A stretch of DNA of 64,000 nt, from contig CALKBX010000002.1 of the NCBI GenBank assembly GCA_937775205.1, positions 101,641 through 165,640 of the forward strand, in the 5' to 3' direction. The notes below the pieces were generated by a model that saw only the letters and a program-made list of their open reading frames with translations, ran no database searches and was not told the DNA's origin. The DNA comes from an uncultured Verrucomicrobiae bacterium. GTDB lineage: Bacteria; Verrucomicrobiota; Verrucomicrobiia; Limisphaerales; UBA1100. The position numbers and the translations under genes are program-made. Of this stretch, positions 27,305 to 36,736 are shown piece after piece (position 1 is the stretch's first letter; every line of letters begins with the position of its first letter).

Positions 27305-28222
27305 TTTGCGTGGGTGAAAGCGGTCGTGTACTTCGCGCAGGCGCTGGCTGGCGACGTGGGTATAAATTTCCGTGGTGTTGATGCTGGCGTGGCCGAGGAG
27401 TTCCTGGATTACGCGCAAGTCCGCGCCGCGTTCGAGCAGATGCGTTGCAAAGCTGTGGCGCAGCATGTGTGGGGTGACATTGCGCTTGATTCCCGCGCGC
27501 GCGGTACGGGCCTTGATGCGCGCCCACATCGTGGACTGGGCAAACGCGGTGCCGCGTTGGGTGAGGAATACGTTGGCGGGTGAGCGCGGGGTGAGCAGTT
27601 TTGGGCGGCCGCTGTCGAGGTAGCGCGTGAGGGCGGCCACCGCCGGTTTGCCCATCGGTACCACGCGTTCCTTGTTGCCTTTGCCGATGACGGTGACGAA
27701 GCTTTCCTTGAGGTGCAGTTGCTCCAGCCGCAGTCCGCGAAGCTCGGCCAGGCGGAGTCCGGAAGCGTAGGCCAGCTCGAGGATGGCCGTAGTGCAGAGA
27801 TCAGTGGGGGTGGTTTCGGTGGGCGGGATGAGGAGTTTTTCGATGTCGAGATCCGACAATGCTTTTGGCAGTCGCTTCCAACGGCGGGGCAGCGAGAGAT
27901 TTTCGGCGATGTTGAGCAGCACAATTTGTTCCTCGGCGGCGAATTTATAAAACGCCCGCAGCGCGGCAATTTGCAAATAAATGGAATCGGGGCTGAGTTG
28001 TTCGCCCTTCGTTTTGGATTGCCCCTCCGGTTTGCGCCGTCGCTCGTGCTGGAGAAATTGTGTGAGGTGCTTGCGCGTCACCGCCTCCCAATCGTCAATG
28101 CCCTGCCCCTCGGCCCAGTTGATGAAGCGGTTCAACAGCGCGGCATAGGTTTTCTGCGTCTGTTCCGCTTGCCCTTTTTCATGGCGAATGTGCTGCAAAA
28201 AATCTTCGACAGCAGCATTCAC
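27302..28222 (-). CDS. xerC: Tyrosine recombinase XerC/XerD
   Basis: 306-residue site-specific recombinase, of the size used to resolve chromosome dimers. The N-terminal SAM-like DNA-binding domain (DFLQHIRHEKGQAEQTQKTY) precedes the catalytic domain. That has the first Arg in ELAYASGLRLAELRGL, HMLRHSFATHLLERG (H-x-x-R), LGHASINTTEIYTHV (His and the Tyr nucleophile), and Lys in VIGKGNKERVVP. Adjacent housekeeping genes and the absence of phage genes favour a chromosomal Xer role. Choice of C rather than D is uncertain. The start overlaps the purC stop (ATGA), indicating coupling. Confidence 0.88.
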   Translation of the reverse strand: MNAAVEDFLQHIRHEKGQAEQTQKTYAALLNRFINWAEGQGIDDWEAVTRKHLTQFLQHERRRKPEGQSKTKGEQLSPDSIYLQIAALRAFYKFAAEEQIVLLNIAENLSLPRRWKRLPKALSDLDIEKLLIPPTETTPTDLCTTAILELAYASGLRLAELRGLRLEQLHLKESFVTVIGKGNKERVVPMGKPAVAALTRYLDSGRPKLLTPRSPANVFLTQRGTAFAQSTMWARIKARTARAGIKRNVTPHMLRHSFATHLLERGADLRVIQELLGHASINTTEIYTHVASQRLREVHDRFHPRK

Positions 28223-29088
28223 AAATCCGTTCCGGTAAGTATTTGGTAAGCTTCGAGGTAGCGGGCTTGGGATTTTTTGATGATTTCGGCGGGCAGCTCG
28301 GGGCCGGGGGGGGTCTTGTCCCAGTCGAGGGTTTCGAGGTAGTCGCGGACGTATTGTTTGTCGAAGGCGTGTTGGCCTCGGCCGGGCTCGTATTCGTCGA
28401 GTGGCCAGAATCGCGAGCTGTCGGGGGTGAGCACTTCGTCAATGAGCACGAGCTCGCCATCGATGCGGCCGAATTCGAATTTGGTGTCGGCGATGATGAT
28501 GCCGCGTTCGCGGGCGTAGTCGCGGGCTTCGGTGTAAATTTGCAACGAAAGGTCGCGCACTTTTTCGGCGGTGTCGCGGCCTTCGATTTCCACGGCTTGT
28601 TCGAAGGAAATATTTTCGTCGTGGCCTTCATCGGCCTTGGTGCTGGGGGTGAAGAGGGGTTGCTCTAGCTCGGCGGATTCCAGCAAATCATCGGGCAATG
28701 GGATGTCGCACACGGTGCCGTTCTTTTTGTATTCCTTCCAACCGCTGCCGGTGATGTAGCCGCGCACGATGCACTCGATGTTCAGCGGCTCGGCCTTTTT
28801 CACCACCATGCTGCGTGGGGCGAGGTGGGCGAGATGCTCGGGCAAGCCATCGGCCACGCGGTGGTTGGGCACAAGGTCGGCGTATTTGTCGAACCAGAAA
28901 TGGGAAATTTGCGTGAGCACTTCGCCTTTGCGTGGGATGCCGTTGGGCAGCACGACGTCAAATGCGCTGACGCGATCGGAGGCGACGAAGAGGAGGTGCT
29001 CCCCCATGTCAAAAATTTCACGGACTTTGCCGCTTTTGATTTTGGTCAGTTCGGGGATATTCAGTTCAAGCAATGCGTCATTGGTCAT
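28219..29088 (-). CDS. purC: Phosphoribosylaminoimidazole-succinocarboxamide synthase (SAICAR synthetase)
   Basis: Purine biosynthesis enzyme joining aspartate to CAIR with ATP, in the cytoplasm. From ATG at 29088 the protein (289 aa) starts MTNDALLELNIPELTKIKSG, followed by KVREIF and LLFVASDRVSAFDVVLP. Further motifs are PLNIECIVRGYITGSGW, IADTKFEFGRIDGELVLIDE and DSSRFWPLDEYEPG. It matches the longer, fungal-like SAICAR synthase class of about 290-300 residues. An ATG 57 bases upstream is open but adds an unlikely leader. Its 3' end overlaps the xer gene by 4 bases. Confidence 0.96.
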   Translation of the reverse strand: MTNDALLELNIPELTKIKSGKVREIFDMGEHLLFVASDRVSAFDVVLPNGIPRKGEVLTQISHFWFDKYADLVPNHRVADGLPEHLAHLAPRSMVVKKAEPLNIECIVRGYITGSGWKEYKKNGTVCDIPLPDDLLESAELEQPLFTPSTKADEGHDENISFEQAVEIEGRDTAEKVRDLSLQIYTEARDYARERGIIIADTKFEFGRIDGELVLIDEVLTPDSSRFWPLDEYEPGRGQHAFDKQYVRDYLETLDWDKTPPGPELPAEIIKKSQARYLEAYQILTGTDL

Positions 29089-29199
29089 GCGCGGGAGTAT
29101 CCAAAACATCGGCCTCACGGCAAGCGGGGAAAATTCACAATCCATTCACGACCTGCCGACAACCTCGACACTCCACCTTTGGGCCGCTATTTTCGGCGC

Positions 29200-30153
29200 G
29201 TGAATATTTTGGTCACGGGCGGTGTGGGGTTTATCGGCTCGCACGTGTGCGAACGGCTGCTCGATGCGGGGCACACCGTGTGCGCGCTGGATGACCTCAA
29301 TGATTTTTACGACCCCGCCATCAAGCAAAGCACCCTGCGCGAACTACAGGCGCGGGCGCAGTCCTTTGTGTTCGTGCATGCGGACATCACGCAACGTGCC
29401 GAGGTCAACGAAGTTTTCTCCAGCATGGCCTTCGACCAAATCATCCACCTCGCCGCCCGCGCCGGAGTGCGACCGAGCCTCGAGCAACCGGCGCTCTATC
29501 AACGCGTCAACGTCGAAGGCACCGTGAATGTCCTCGAAGCCGCCCGCGAGCGGGGCATCAAAAAGATCACCATTGCCTCGTCCTCATCCGTGTACGGCGT
29601 GAATTCCAAAGTGCCCTTTAGCGAGGCCGACCCCATCTTCAACGCCATCTCGCCTTACGCCGCCAGCAAGCTTGCGTGCGAAGCGCTCGGGCACACGTAT
29701 CATCACGTGTATGGGATGGACGTTTGTCTGTTGCGATTTTTCACCGTGTACGGCCCGCGCCAACGCCCCGACCTCGCCATCCACAAATTCGCCAAGCTCA
29801 TGCACGCTGGCCAGCCCATCACGATGTTTGGCGATGGTACTGCTTCGCGCGATTACACTTACGTGGACGACATTGTCGACGGAGTCATCGCCGCCACCGC
29901 GCGCGAGTTCGGCTGCGAAATCATCAACCTTGGCGAATCGCAAACCGTCAAGTTGAGTCGCCTTATTGAGCTGCTCGAGACCGCCCTCGGCGTGAAAGCC
30001 GAAATCAATCGCGAACCCGTACAGCCCGGCGATGTGCCTATCACCTTTGCCAACATCGAAAAAGCCCAACGCTTGCTCGGCTACAATCCGCAAATAAAAA
30101 TCGTAGACGGCATCCCGCGCTTCATCGAGTGGTTCCGCCAGCAAACCGCCTGA
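29200..30153 (+). CDS. NAD-dependent epimerase/dehydratase (UDP-glucuronate 4-epimerase-like)
   Basis: 317-residue short-chain dehydrogenase-type sugar nucleotide epimerase. The GTG start at 29200 puts ILVTGGVGFIGSHVCERLLD (G-x-x-G-x-x-G) at the N-terminus. Catalytic residues are Ser in ITIASSSSVYG and Tyr/Lys in SPYAASKLACEALG. Sugar-binding signatures are RFFTVYGPRQRPDLAI and DGTASRDYTYVDDIVDG. ARAGVRPSLEQPALY matches the UDP-GlcA 4-epimerase group. It heads a three-gene operon for a surface glycan (FkbM methyltransferase, flippase). Confidence 0.9.
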   Translation: MNILVTGGVGFIGSHVCERLLDAGHTVCALDDLNDFYDPAIKQSTLRELQARAQSFVFVHADITQRAEVNEVFSSMAFDQIIHLAARAGVRPSLEQPALYQRVNVEGTVNVLEAARERGIKKITIASSSSVYGVNSKVPFSEADPIFNAISPYAASKLACEALGHTYHHVYGMDVCLLRFFTVYGPRQRPDLAIHKFAKLMHAGQPITMFGDGTASRDYTYVDDIVDGVIAATAREFGCEIINLGESQTVKLSRLIELLETALGVKAEINREPVQPGDVPITFANIEKAQRLLGYNPQIKIVDGIPRFIEWFRQQTA

Positions 30154-30155
30154 CT

Positions 30156-30989
30156 ATGCTTGCTGAGTTTGTTTACTGTTATTTGCTGCGCCCCTGGCCG
30201 TTGCGGCCGCTGGCGAATTGGGCCATTCGGCAGCTGTTGCCCGCGCAGGTGAATTTCGGCGAGGCAGTGGTGGTGCTCAATCCCGATGACCCCGTCGTCT
30301 CCGGCGCGCTGTACTTTGGTGTGTACGAAAAGGCGGAGACAAAATTTTTCCAAACCGCCTGTCGTGAAGGGACGACCTTTCTCGATGTGGGCGCGAACAT
30401 CGGCTACTACACCGCTCTCGCCGCGCGCGCCGTGGGGCCCGCCGGAAAAGTCATCGCGCTGGAGCCTGATCCCGAAAGCTTTAAGTGCCTCGAGCAAACC
30501 ATCGCCGCCAACGGCACGGAAAACGTGCAAGCATTCCCCGTCGCCGCCTCCGACGCGTCGGCCGTGTTGCCGCTTTACATTTCGGCTGATAACCGCGGCG
30601 ACAATCGCCTTTACGCGCCGGGCGAAACTCGCCCGCAAGTTGAAGTGCAAGCCGTGGCCACGGATGCGTTGCTCGCCGAAAATAAAATCGAAACCGTTGA
30701 TCTCATCAAAATTGATGTGCAAGGATACGAGCCCAAAGTCATCGCCGGTTTGCGCGACACCATCACGCGCTCGCCAAAGCTCACGCTACTCACGGAGTTT
30801 TGGCCCAAAGGCATTCGCGATGCGGGCGGTGACCCCAACGATTTTCTAAACACCCTGCGCGACCTCGGCCTCACGCTGCACGAGTTGAAGGCCGACGGCG
30901 AACTCACTGAATTGAAGGACGACGCCGACTTGATCGCCCGCCACGAAGGCCGCCGCTACACCAACCTCGTGGGACGAAAGCTGAACTGA
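30156..30989 (+). CDS. FkbM family SAM-dependent methyltransferase
   Basis: 277 residues. The FkbM-type methyltransferase has motif I TTFLDVGANIGYYTALAAR, acidic motif VIALEPDPESFKCLEQTI, and the C-terminal signatures DLIKIDVQGYEPKVIAGL and KLTLLTEFWPKGIRDAG. It probably O-methylates a sugar of the extracellular polysaccharide made with its neighbours. It starts 2 bases after the epimerase stop and its TGA overlaps the flippase ATG, so translation is coupled. Confidence 0.9.
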   Translation: MLAEFVYCYLLRPWPLRPLANWAIRQLLPAQVNFGEAVVVLNPDDPVVSGALYFGVYEKAETKFFQTACREGTTFLDVGANIGYYTALAARAVGPAGKVIALEPDPESFKCLEQTIAANGTENVQAFPVAASDASAVLPLYISADNRGDNRLYAPGETRPQVEVQAVATDALLAENKIETVDLIKIDVQGYEPKVIAGLRDTITRSPKLTLLTEFWPKGIRDAGGDPNDFLNTLRDLGLTLHELKADGELTELKDDADLIARHEGRRYTNLVGRKLN

Positions 30990-32299
30990 TGGCCGAGCAA
31001 GAATCCAAGCTCGCCTTCCTGCGCCAAAGCGGCTGGCTCGCCCTTGCCACCGGCATCGCCGGCCTAACTTCGTATGCGGTGCATCCGTTCATCAAAGACG
31101 CCAAGGCTGAGTACGGGGCATTCACCGCGATGCTGCAGTTGCTCAACCTCATCGCCATTCCGGCCATCGGTTTGCAGGCCGTCTTCACGCACAAAGCGGC
31201 GGAGGCGAAAACCGACGACGACCACAAACGCCTCGCGCGCGAGCAAATCGCCATTGGCATCGTCGTGTTTGCGTTGGCGGCGGTAGCGTTCGCGTGGGTG
31301 TATTTCAACGGCAACGCACTGGCGGCTTCGATGAAATTGCCGTCGCTCAACGTGTTGTTGCTCACCCTCGCCGCGGGCGTGTTCGCGCTATTGTTGCCGA
31401 TGGTGTACGGCGTGCTTCAGGGACGGCAGCGATTTTTCTGGCTCGGCTGGGCAATGCTCTCGCTGGGCGTGGTGCGCTTGGCCGCGGTGGTCGGCTTGGT
31501 CCATTCGTATGGTGCCTCGGCACTCAACGGCATGGTGGGCGTGGGTCTGGGTTTCCTGTGCGCGTTTCTGATCGCGGGCACGACGTCCGGCCTGCCCTCG
31601 CTTCATCCTGCGCAATGGCTGCGATGCGTCACGCAAGTTGATTGGCGCGCATTGCTGAAAAAGTTCGTGCCGCTTTCTTTGGGCGCGGGTGCGGGGATTT
31701 ATATGATGAGCGTGGATATGGTGGTGGTGCAGCGTTATTTCGATGCCGAACAAACCGGCCTGTACGCGGCGGCGGGGATGATTGGGCGCGCGCTGATTTT
31801 TTTCGTGGGCCCGATGGTAATGGTGATGTTCCCAAAAATCGTGCGCAGTCGCGCGGAGCAAAAACCCACGGACGTGCTGCGGCTCACGTTGCTACTCACC
31901 GCCGGCTTGTGCGTGGTGGCGGGCGGGCTGGGAATGCTCGTGCCGGAATTGCCATTGAAATTAGTTTACGATAAATCATTCCTCGCTGTGGCGCCGTTGG
32001 TCACGTGGTTTATATGGGCGATGGTGCCGCTGGCGCTGGCGGTGGTGCTAGTGAACAACCTCCTCGCCCGCAGCGACTACGCCGTGGCATACGCGCTGCC
32101 GGTCGTGTGTGCAGGCTACACAGTTGCCTTGGTCCAGGCCGCGTCGGGGTTGGTTGCGCAATCAGCGGATTTCAATGTGCACGCGTACATCGGCGTTACG
32201 AAAATCATCGGCGCGGGCAATCTGGTTTTCCTCGCCGTGGCGGGCATCTTCACTTGGCTTCATTATCGCCACGAGCCGAGCGTGGAGGAGGCGCGTTGA
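30989..32299 (+). CDS. Polysaccharide flippase (Wzx/MVF-type)
   Basis: 436-residue polytopic inner-membrane protein with about twelve to fourteen hydrophobic helices. It carries the Polysacc_synt/MATE-like start (WLALATGIAGLTSYAVHPFI) and GLYAAAGMIGRALIFFVGPM in the middle, and should flip lipid-linked oligosaccharide. It begins on the last base of the upstream stop codon (TGATG). Its last 50 bases overlap the 3' end of the convergent glycosyltransferase gene on the other strand. The substrate glycan is unknown. Confidence 0.82.
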   Translation: MAEQESKLAFLRQSGWLALATGIAGLTSYAVHPFIKDAKAEYGAFTAMLQLLNLIAIPAIGLQAVFTHKAAEAKTDDDHKRLAREQIAIGIVVFALAAVAFAWVYFNGNALAASMKLPSLNVLLLTLAAGVFALLLPMVYGVLQGRQRFFWLGWAMLSLGVVRLAAVVGLVHSYGASALNGMVGVGLGFLCAFLIAGTTSGLPSLHPAQWLRCVTQVDWRALLKKFVPLSLGAGAGIYMMSVDMVVVQRYFDAEQTGLYAAAGMIGRALIFFVGPMVMVMFPKIVRSRAEQKPTDVLRLTLLLTAGLCVVAGGLGMLVPELPLKLVYDKSFLAVAPLVTWFIWAMVPLALAVVLVNNLLARSDYAVAYALPVVCAGYTVALVQAASGLVAQSADFNVHAYIGVTKIIGAGNLVFLAVAGIFTWLHYRHEPSVEEAR

Positions 32300-33104
32300 G
32301 CTTGAGGTACAGCCAAGTTTCCAGCGGACGCAATGGGCGCAGCCATTTGTAAAACGGCGAGTGCACCAGCCGCAACCGCACCACGGAAAGAAACATCACC
32401 AGCGAAAGCCGCCACAAGTTGGAGGTGACTTTGGATCCGAGTTGATCCGTCCACTCGATGGGCACCTCTTTCACTGTGTGCCCCGCGCGGCGCAGTGAGA
32501 AAAGCAGGTTCACATCAAAGGCAAGGTCGGCGATGCGCAGGGTTTCCAAAATATCCTCCAACGCCTCGCGCCGCATCACTTTGGCGGGGCATTGGGTGTC
32601 GCGGATGCCCATCCAAAAAAGTGCCGACACAATCGTGTGGAACCCTCGACTGAACACTCGGCGCAACGGCGATTGGCTTTGGTGCAGCACCGAGCCGGGC
32701 ATCCAACGCGAGCCAATGACGCAATCCGCCTCGCCCGCCGCGCAGCGCGTGGCCAATTCGTGAAACGCCCTCGCCGGCGTGGCGCCATCGGCATCCACAT
32801 AACCGGTCAGCACCGCCTTGGCCTCGGCGGCGCGTTTGAAGCCTTCGATGAGCGCGCCGCCTTTGCCGATGGGTTCGTCGAAGTTGAGGGGTTCAATTTC
32901 CGGAAACTCCTCCGCAATTTTTTTGACCACCCCCAGCGTGTCATCGCGGCAACCGTTGAGCACCACTACCAAGCGGAATTCGCCCGCATAATTTTCCCGA
33001 AAATATTCCGCATAATCGCGCAGCACCGGCCCGATGCGTTCCTCCTCGTTGTAAGCAGGAATGAGCAGCAGCACGCTGGGTTGATCGAGTGTGTCGGCCA
33101 TCAC
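32250..33104 (-). CDS. Family 2 glycosyltransferase (dolichyl-phosphate sugar synthase-like)
   Basis: 284 residues. GT-A fold with SVLLLIPAYNEEERIGPVL, VVLNGCRDDTLGVV, IGKGGALIEGFKRA and the DxD-type LTGYVDADGATPARAF. Later, CVIGSRWMPGSVLHQ and IRDTQCPAKVMRREALEDIL are typical of DPM1/DPG-type synthases that load a polyprenyl phosphate. A hydrophobic C-terminal region may anchor it to the membrane. It probably works with the convergent epimerase/FkbM/flippase genes. Its start overlaps the priA stop (33101-33104). Confidence 0.9.
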   Translation of the reverse strand: MMADTLDQPSVLLLIPAYNEEERIGPVLRDYAEYFRENYAGEFRLVVVLNGCRDDTLGVVKKIAEEFPEIEPLNFDEPIGKGGALIEGFKRAAEAKAVLTGYVDADGATPARAFHELATRCAAGEADCVIGSRWMPGSVLHQSQSPLRRVFSRGFHTIVSALFWMGIRDTQCPAKVMRREALEDILETLRIADLAFDVNLLFSLRRAGHTVKEVPIEWTDQLGSKVTSNLWRLSLVMFLSVVRLRLVHSPFYKWLRPLRPLETWLYLKLNAPPPRSARGDNEAK

Positions 33105-35308
33105 GAAAGATTTACGGGGTCGATGTCGATGGTCAAGGTGACGTCGTCGGGCAAGGTAAGCTGGGCGTCGATGAGGGCGAGGTGGCGGCTGAGGGCGCTC
33201 ATTTGGCCAAGGCGCAGCATAATTTGGTGGCGATAAAAATTTTCCGCGCGCAGTAACGGCGCGGGTGCAGGGCCGGCGATGACGAGGTCGGGCAATTTCG
33301 GGATGAGTGTTTCCAGTTCGCGTTTGATGTGGTCGGCGGAGAATTTCACCTTGTCTTCATTGCGGCCGCGGATGGTGAGCAGTGCCGCGCGCGTGAAGGG
33401 CGGATACAAAAGCTGCTCGCGATACTCCATCTCGGCCTCGAAGTAGCCTTCGAAATCGTGGTGGCGCGCAAACTGAATGGCGGGATGCGCGGGCGAAAAT
33501 GTTTGCACCACCACTTCGCCTTCCACATCACCGCGCCCGGCGCGACCGGCCACTTGCGTGAGGAGTTGGAACGTGCGCTCGCCCGCGCGGAAGTCGGCGA
33601 GATGCAAACTGGTGTCCGCATACACAATGCCCACGAGCGTGACGCGCGGGAAGTGTAGGCCTTTGGCGATCATTTGCGTGCCGACGAGGATGTCAATTTT
33701 GCCGCGCCGAAAGTCGCCGAGGATGCGGCGGAAATCATCCTTGCGCTTGAGCGCGTCGGAGTCCATCCGGCACACGTTTGCTTTGGGGAACAGTTTGCGC
33801 AGCACGTCCTCTACCTTTTCCGTGCCGAGCCCGTGAAACCGAATCTTGGGCGAGCGGCACTTCTCATTCGGACAACGCTTCGGCGCGTGGTCGCGATGGC
33901 CGCAGATGTGACAGCGCAGCGATTGCTCGCGGCGATGGTACGTGAGCGACAGGCTGCAGTTCGGGCACTCGGCCACGAGCCCGCAATCGGGGCACTGCAT
34001 CGAAGTCGCAAAGCCGCGCCGATTGAGAAACAAAATGGTTTGCTCGCCTGCTTCGAGCCGATGGTGGATGGCGTCCTTGAGCCGCTGCGAAAAAATCGGC
34101 GGCCCTTTGTCGCCCTTGGATTTTTCCGTGCGCATATCCAGCACGCGCACGAGCGGCATTCGTTTGTCGTCCACGCGGCTCGGCATTTCGAGTAGCGTGT
34201 ATTTGCCGCGCTTGGCGTTGTGATAACTTTCCAGCGAAGGCGTGGCCGAGCCGAGCACCACCGTGGCCCCCTCGCGCTGGCCGCGCACCACGGCCACGTC
34301 TCGCGCGTGATAGCGCGGTGCTTCCTCCTGTTTGTAGGAATGCTCGTGTTCCTCGTCCACAATGATGAGCCCCAACGGCTCCACCGGCGCAAAGATTGCC
34401 GAGCGCGCGCCGATGACAATCTTCGCGCGGCCTTGCCGTATTTTGTGCCATTCGTCGTGGCGTTCGCCGGTGGAAAGATGACTGTGCAGCACCGCCACCA
34501 AAGTCTGCAACGGCCCGCTGCTAAACCGCGCCTTAAACCGTTCCACCGTTTGCGGCGTCAACGAAATTTCCGGCACCAAAACAATGGCCCCTTTCCCCTC
34601 TTCCAAACCCCGCGCAATGGCTTGCAAATAAATCTCCGTCTTTCCACTCCCCGTCACACCGTGCAAAAGAAAAAACTTCCCACTCCCCTTAATAATCTTT
34701 TCCAACGCCACGGCCTGTTCGGGGTTGAGTTTTAATGGCTCGGTGGGAATAATTTCTTCGTTGGCGTAGGGGTCGCGCTCGGTGATTTGTGGGGCGATTT
34801 CGATGAGGTTTTTGTCTTCGAGTTTGCGGACGGTTTGGGCTGTCGTGCCGGTGAGGCGCAGCAATTCCTGCAGCGCAATCGACTGATGCTCCTCGATGAT
34901 GTGATAAATTTCCGTCTGCCGTTTGGTTAATGCGTCGATGCCCTTGCCGCCGGGCAGCACGCGCGCGAAGAGGCGTTCGCGCCAGCCTTCCCGTTCTTTG
35001 CGGATGGCGTCGGGCAGCACACTCTTGAGAGCGGTCTCGGGCGCGCAGCAATAGTAATCGGCCATCCAACGCGCCAGTTCGAGCACGCGCGGGGTCACCA
35101 GCGATTGTGCGCCGATGATTTTGAGAATGGGTTTGAGTGATTCGAAGGTGGACGAATCTGCCAATGCGGTTACGCAACCGAGCACCTGTCGTCGGCCAAA
35201 GGGCACTTTCACGCGCGTGCCCACCTCAACGCGTCCGGCAAACTCCGGCGGGATGAGGTAATCAAATTCCCTGCGCAGGGCAATCTCCAGTGTCACGCGC
35301 GCGACCAC
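33101..35308 (-). CDS. priA: Primosomal protein N' (PriA helicase)
   Basis: 735-residue replication-restart helicase, close to the normal length. The N-terminal 3'-end-binding domain is LRREFDYLIPPEFAG. The helicase has Walker A HGVTGSGKTEIYLQ, DEEH box IIVDEEHEHSYKQEEAPRYH, and motifs SATPSLESYHNAK and FLNRRGFATSMQC. The zinc-binding insert carries the cysteine pairs CPDC, CPNC, CHIC and CPNEKC. The C-terminal half includes LVGTQMIAKGLHFP and QVAGRAGRGDVEGEV. The downstream glycosyltransferase overlaps by 4 bases, probably by chance of packing. Confidence 0.96.
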   Translation of the reverse strand: MVARVTLEIALRREFDYLIPPEFAGRVEVGTRVKVPFGRRQVLGCVTALADSSTFESLKPILKIIGAQSLVTPRVLELARWMADYYCCAPETALKSVLPDAIRKEREGWRERLFARVLPGGKGIDALTKRQTEIYHIIEEHQSIALQELLRLTGTTAQTVRKLEDKNLIEIAPQITERDPYANEEIIPTEPLKLNPEQAVALEKIIKGSGKFFLLHGVTGSGKTEIYLQAIARGLEEGKGAIVLVPEISLTPQTVERFKARFSSGPLQTLVAVLHSHLSTGERHDEWHKIRQGRAKIVIGARSAIFAPVEPLGLIIVDEEHEHSYKQEEAPRYHARDVAVVRGQREGATVVLGSATPSLESYHNAKRGKYTLLEMPSRVDDKRMPLVRVLDMRTEKSKGDKGPPIFSQRLKDAIHHRLEAGEQTILFLNRRGFATSMQCPDCGLVAECPNCSLSLTYHRREQSLRCHICGHRDHAPKRCPNEKCRSPKIRFHGLGTEKVEDVLRKLFPKANVCRMDSDALKRKDDFRRILGDFRRGKIDILVGTQMIAKGLHFPRVTLVGIVYADTSLHLADFRAGERTFQLLTQVAGRAGRGDVEGEVVVQTFSPAHPAIQFARHHDFEGYFEAEMEYREQLLYPPFTRAALLTIRGRNEDKVKFSADHIKRELETLIPKLPDLVIAGPAPAPLLRAENFYRHQIMLRLGQMSALSRHLALIDAQLTLPDDVTLTIDIDPVNLS

Positions 35309-35398
35309 GCCAGCAGTTTCGCTGCGTCGCGTGGCGGGAGCGAGTCCAATGAATTAACAGACCTCGACGCCGCGCCATTCTTCGCCTAAAACCAACCC

Positions 35399-35950
35399 GT
35401 GAAGCTGAGGACTTGGCTTATCATTTTGATCGTGCTGGTGATCGACGCCGCTATTTTGTGGTGGTGGCAGGGCTATCGACTGTCACGCAGCCAGGACGCC
35501 GTGATCCGCGCCGCCGCCGAGCATTACGATGTGGAGCCCGCGTTAGTGAAAGCCGTGGTGTGGCGCGAGAGCCGCTTCAACCCCGATGCGCGCGGCACCT
35601 CGGGCGAGCTGGGCCTCATGCAAATCCGCGCCGCCGCCGCCGGCGAATGGGCTGAGGCGGCGGGCATCAGCGATTTTCATCACGCCCATTTGCTAAACTC
35701 CACCAGCAACACTCTTTGTGGCGCGTGGTATCTGCGCAAACTGATCGACCGCTATCCGCACACCGACGATCCTGTGGCCTACGCGTTGGCTGATTACAAT
35801 GCCGGCCGTTCGCGCGTGTTAAAGTGGAACACCGGCGCGGCGGAAACCAACAGCACGGCCTTTATTGAAAACATCGATTTCCCAATGACGCGTGAATACG
35901 TGGAGGCGGTGAAGGCAAAATACGAAGCGTATCAGGGGAAGGTTGAGTAG
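35399..35950 (+). CDS. Membrane-anchored lytic transglycosylase (SLT domain)
   Basis: 183 residues from a GTG at 35399. A single N-terminal transmembrane segment (TWLIILIVLVIDAAILWWWQ) anchors an SLT-type peptidoglycan lytic transglycosylase domain. The catalytic Glu is in VVWRESRFNPDARG, followed by GELGLMQIRAAAAGEWA, TLCGAWYLRKLIDRYP and YALADYNAGRSRVLKW. It cleaves glycan strands of murein in the periplasm. The upstream neighbour, priA, is divergent, and it looks like a single-gene transcript. Confidence 0.9.
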   Translation: MKLRTWLIILIVLVIDAAILWWWQGYRLSRSQDAVIRAAAEHYDVEPALVKAVVWRESRFNPDARGTSGELGLMQIRAAAAGEWAEAAGISDFHHAHLLNSTSNTLCGAWYLRKLIDRYPHTDDPVAYALADYNAGRSRVLKWNTGAAETNSTAFIENIDFPMTREYVEAVKAKYEAYQGKVE

Positions 35951-36034
35951 AAATAAAAAGTCAAAGGTCAGAAGTAAAATCCAAAAGTTCCCTGAACCGC
36001 CAAATAGAGGACTTCGACTTTCTGCAATAATTTT

Positions 36035-36736
36035 TTAATTTCCATCCTCCGTCAACGCATCCATTCGTTCCTGCAATAACCGGCGAGCCGCTTCGCGCTC
36101 AATGTCATCCGCCTCGCGCGGCACGCGCACCATTTCGCCAATGCGAATGTGGCAGCGGGAAAAGGGGAACGGCAATTTGAATGCATCCCAACTATTAAAA
36201 TCTTTTTTCCATTCAATCGTCGCCGAGGCGGGCACGATGGGGAGGCCGGTGATTTGCGCAAGCATCACTGCGCCGGGCTGCACCTCGTAGCGCGGGCCGC
36301 GCGGGCCGTCGGGGGTGATGGCGAAATCGTAGCCGCGCTTTGCCCACGAGGTCAGTTCGCGCAACGCCTGCGCGCCGCGCCGGCTGGAGGAGCCGAGCAC
36401 CGGCTGCACGCCGTGATGCTCCATCAGTCGTGCGAGGATGGCGCCGTCTTTGCTCGCGCTCACCAACGCCGCTAAACGGCGGTGCGGTTGGCGGGCGAGA
36501 AAAAATTTCCGATACGACGGAATGGCCAGCAACAACCGGTTGTGCCAAAGGCTAAAGATGACCTGTTGATTCCCAATCTCTGCCAGAGCATCCTCGGCGT
36601 CCTCAAGTTCCATTCGCCAAGTGCTGCTGAATATACGAGTGACACCATAGCTCGCTGCCGCCGCCAGCGCGCCGTGCCAGCGAAGGGTTTGCGGAATCAC
36701 CACGCCGGATTTGCGATTGCGGTCGCTCGCGCTCAT
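36035..36736 (-). CDS. DUF374 lysophospholipid acyltransferase-like protein
   Basis: 233 residues of the DUF374/LPLAT group related to LpxL acyltransferases. The His-containing motif is FSLWHNRLLLAIPSY; the substrate motif is FAITPDGPRGPRYEVQPGAV, with GSSSRRGAQAL between. These proteins probably acylate lipid A-like or other lipid precursors at the inner membrane. A weakly hydrophobic helix (ALAAAASYGVTRIF) may associate it with the membrane. It overlaps ruvA by 4 bases, so it is translated with ruvC and ruvA although functionally unrelated. Confidence 0.86.
   Translation of the reverse strand: MSASDRNRKSGVVIPQTLRWHGALAAAASYGVTRIFSSTWRMELEDAEDALAEIGNQQVIFSLWHNRLLLAIPSYRKFFLARQPHRRLAALVSASKDGAILARLMEHHGVQPVLGSSSRRGAQALRELTSWAKRGYDFAITPDGPRGPRYEVQPGAVMLAQITGLPIVPASATIEWKKDFNSWDAFKLPFPFSRCHIRIGEMVRVPREADDIEREAARRLLQERMDALTEDGN

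Noticed and set aside
27302..28222. Integrase marking a prophage or genomic island
   Set aside because: No phage genes, attachment repeats or tRNA lie nearby, and the size and neighbours fit a housekeeping Xer recombinase.
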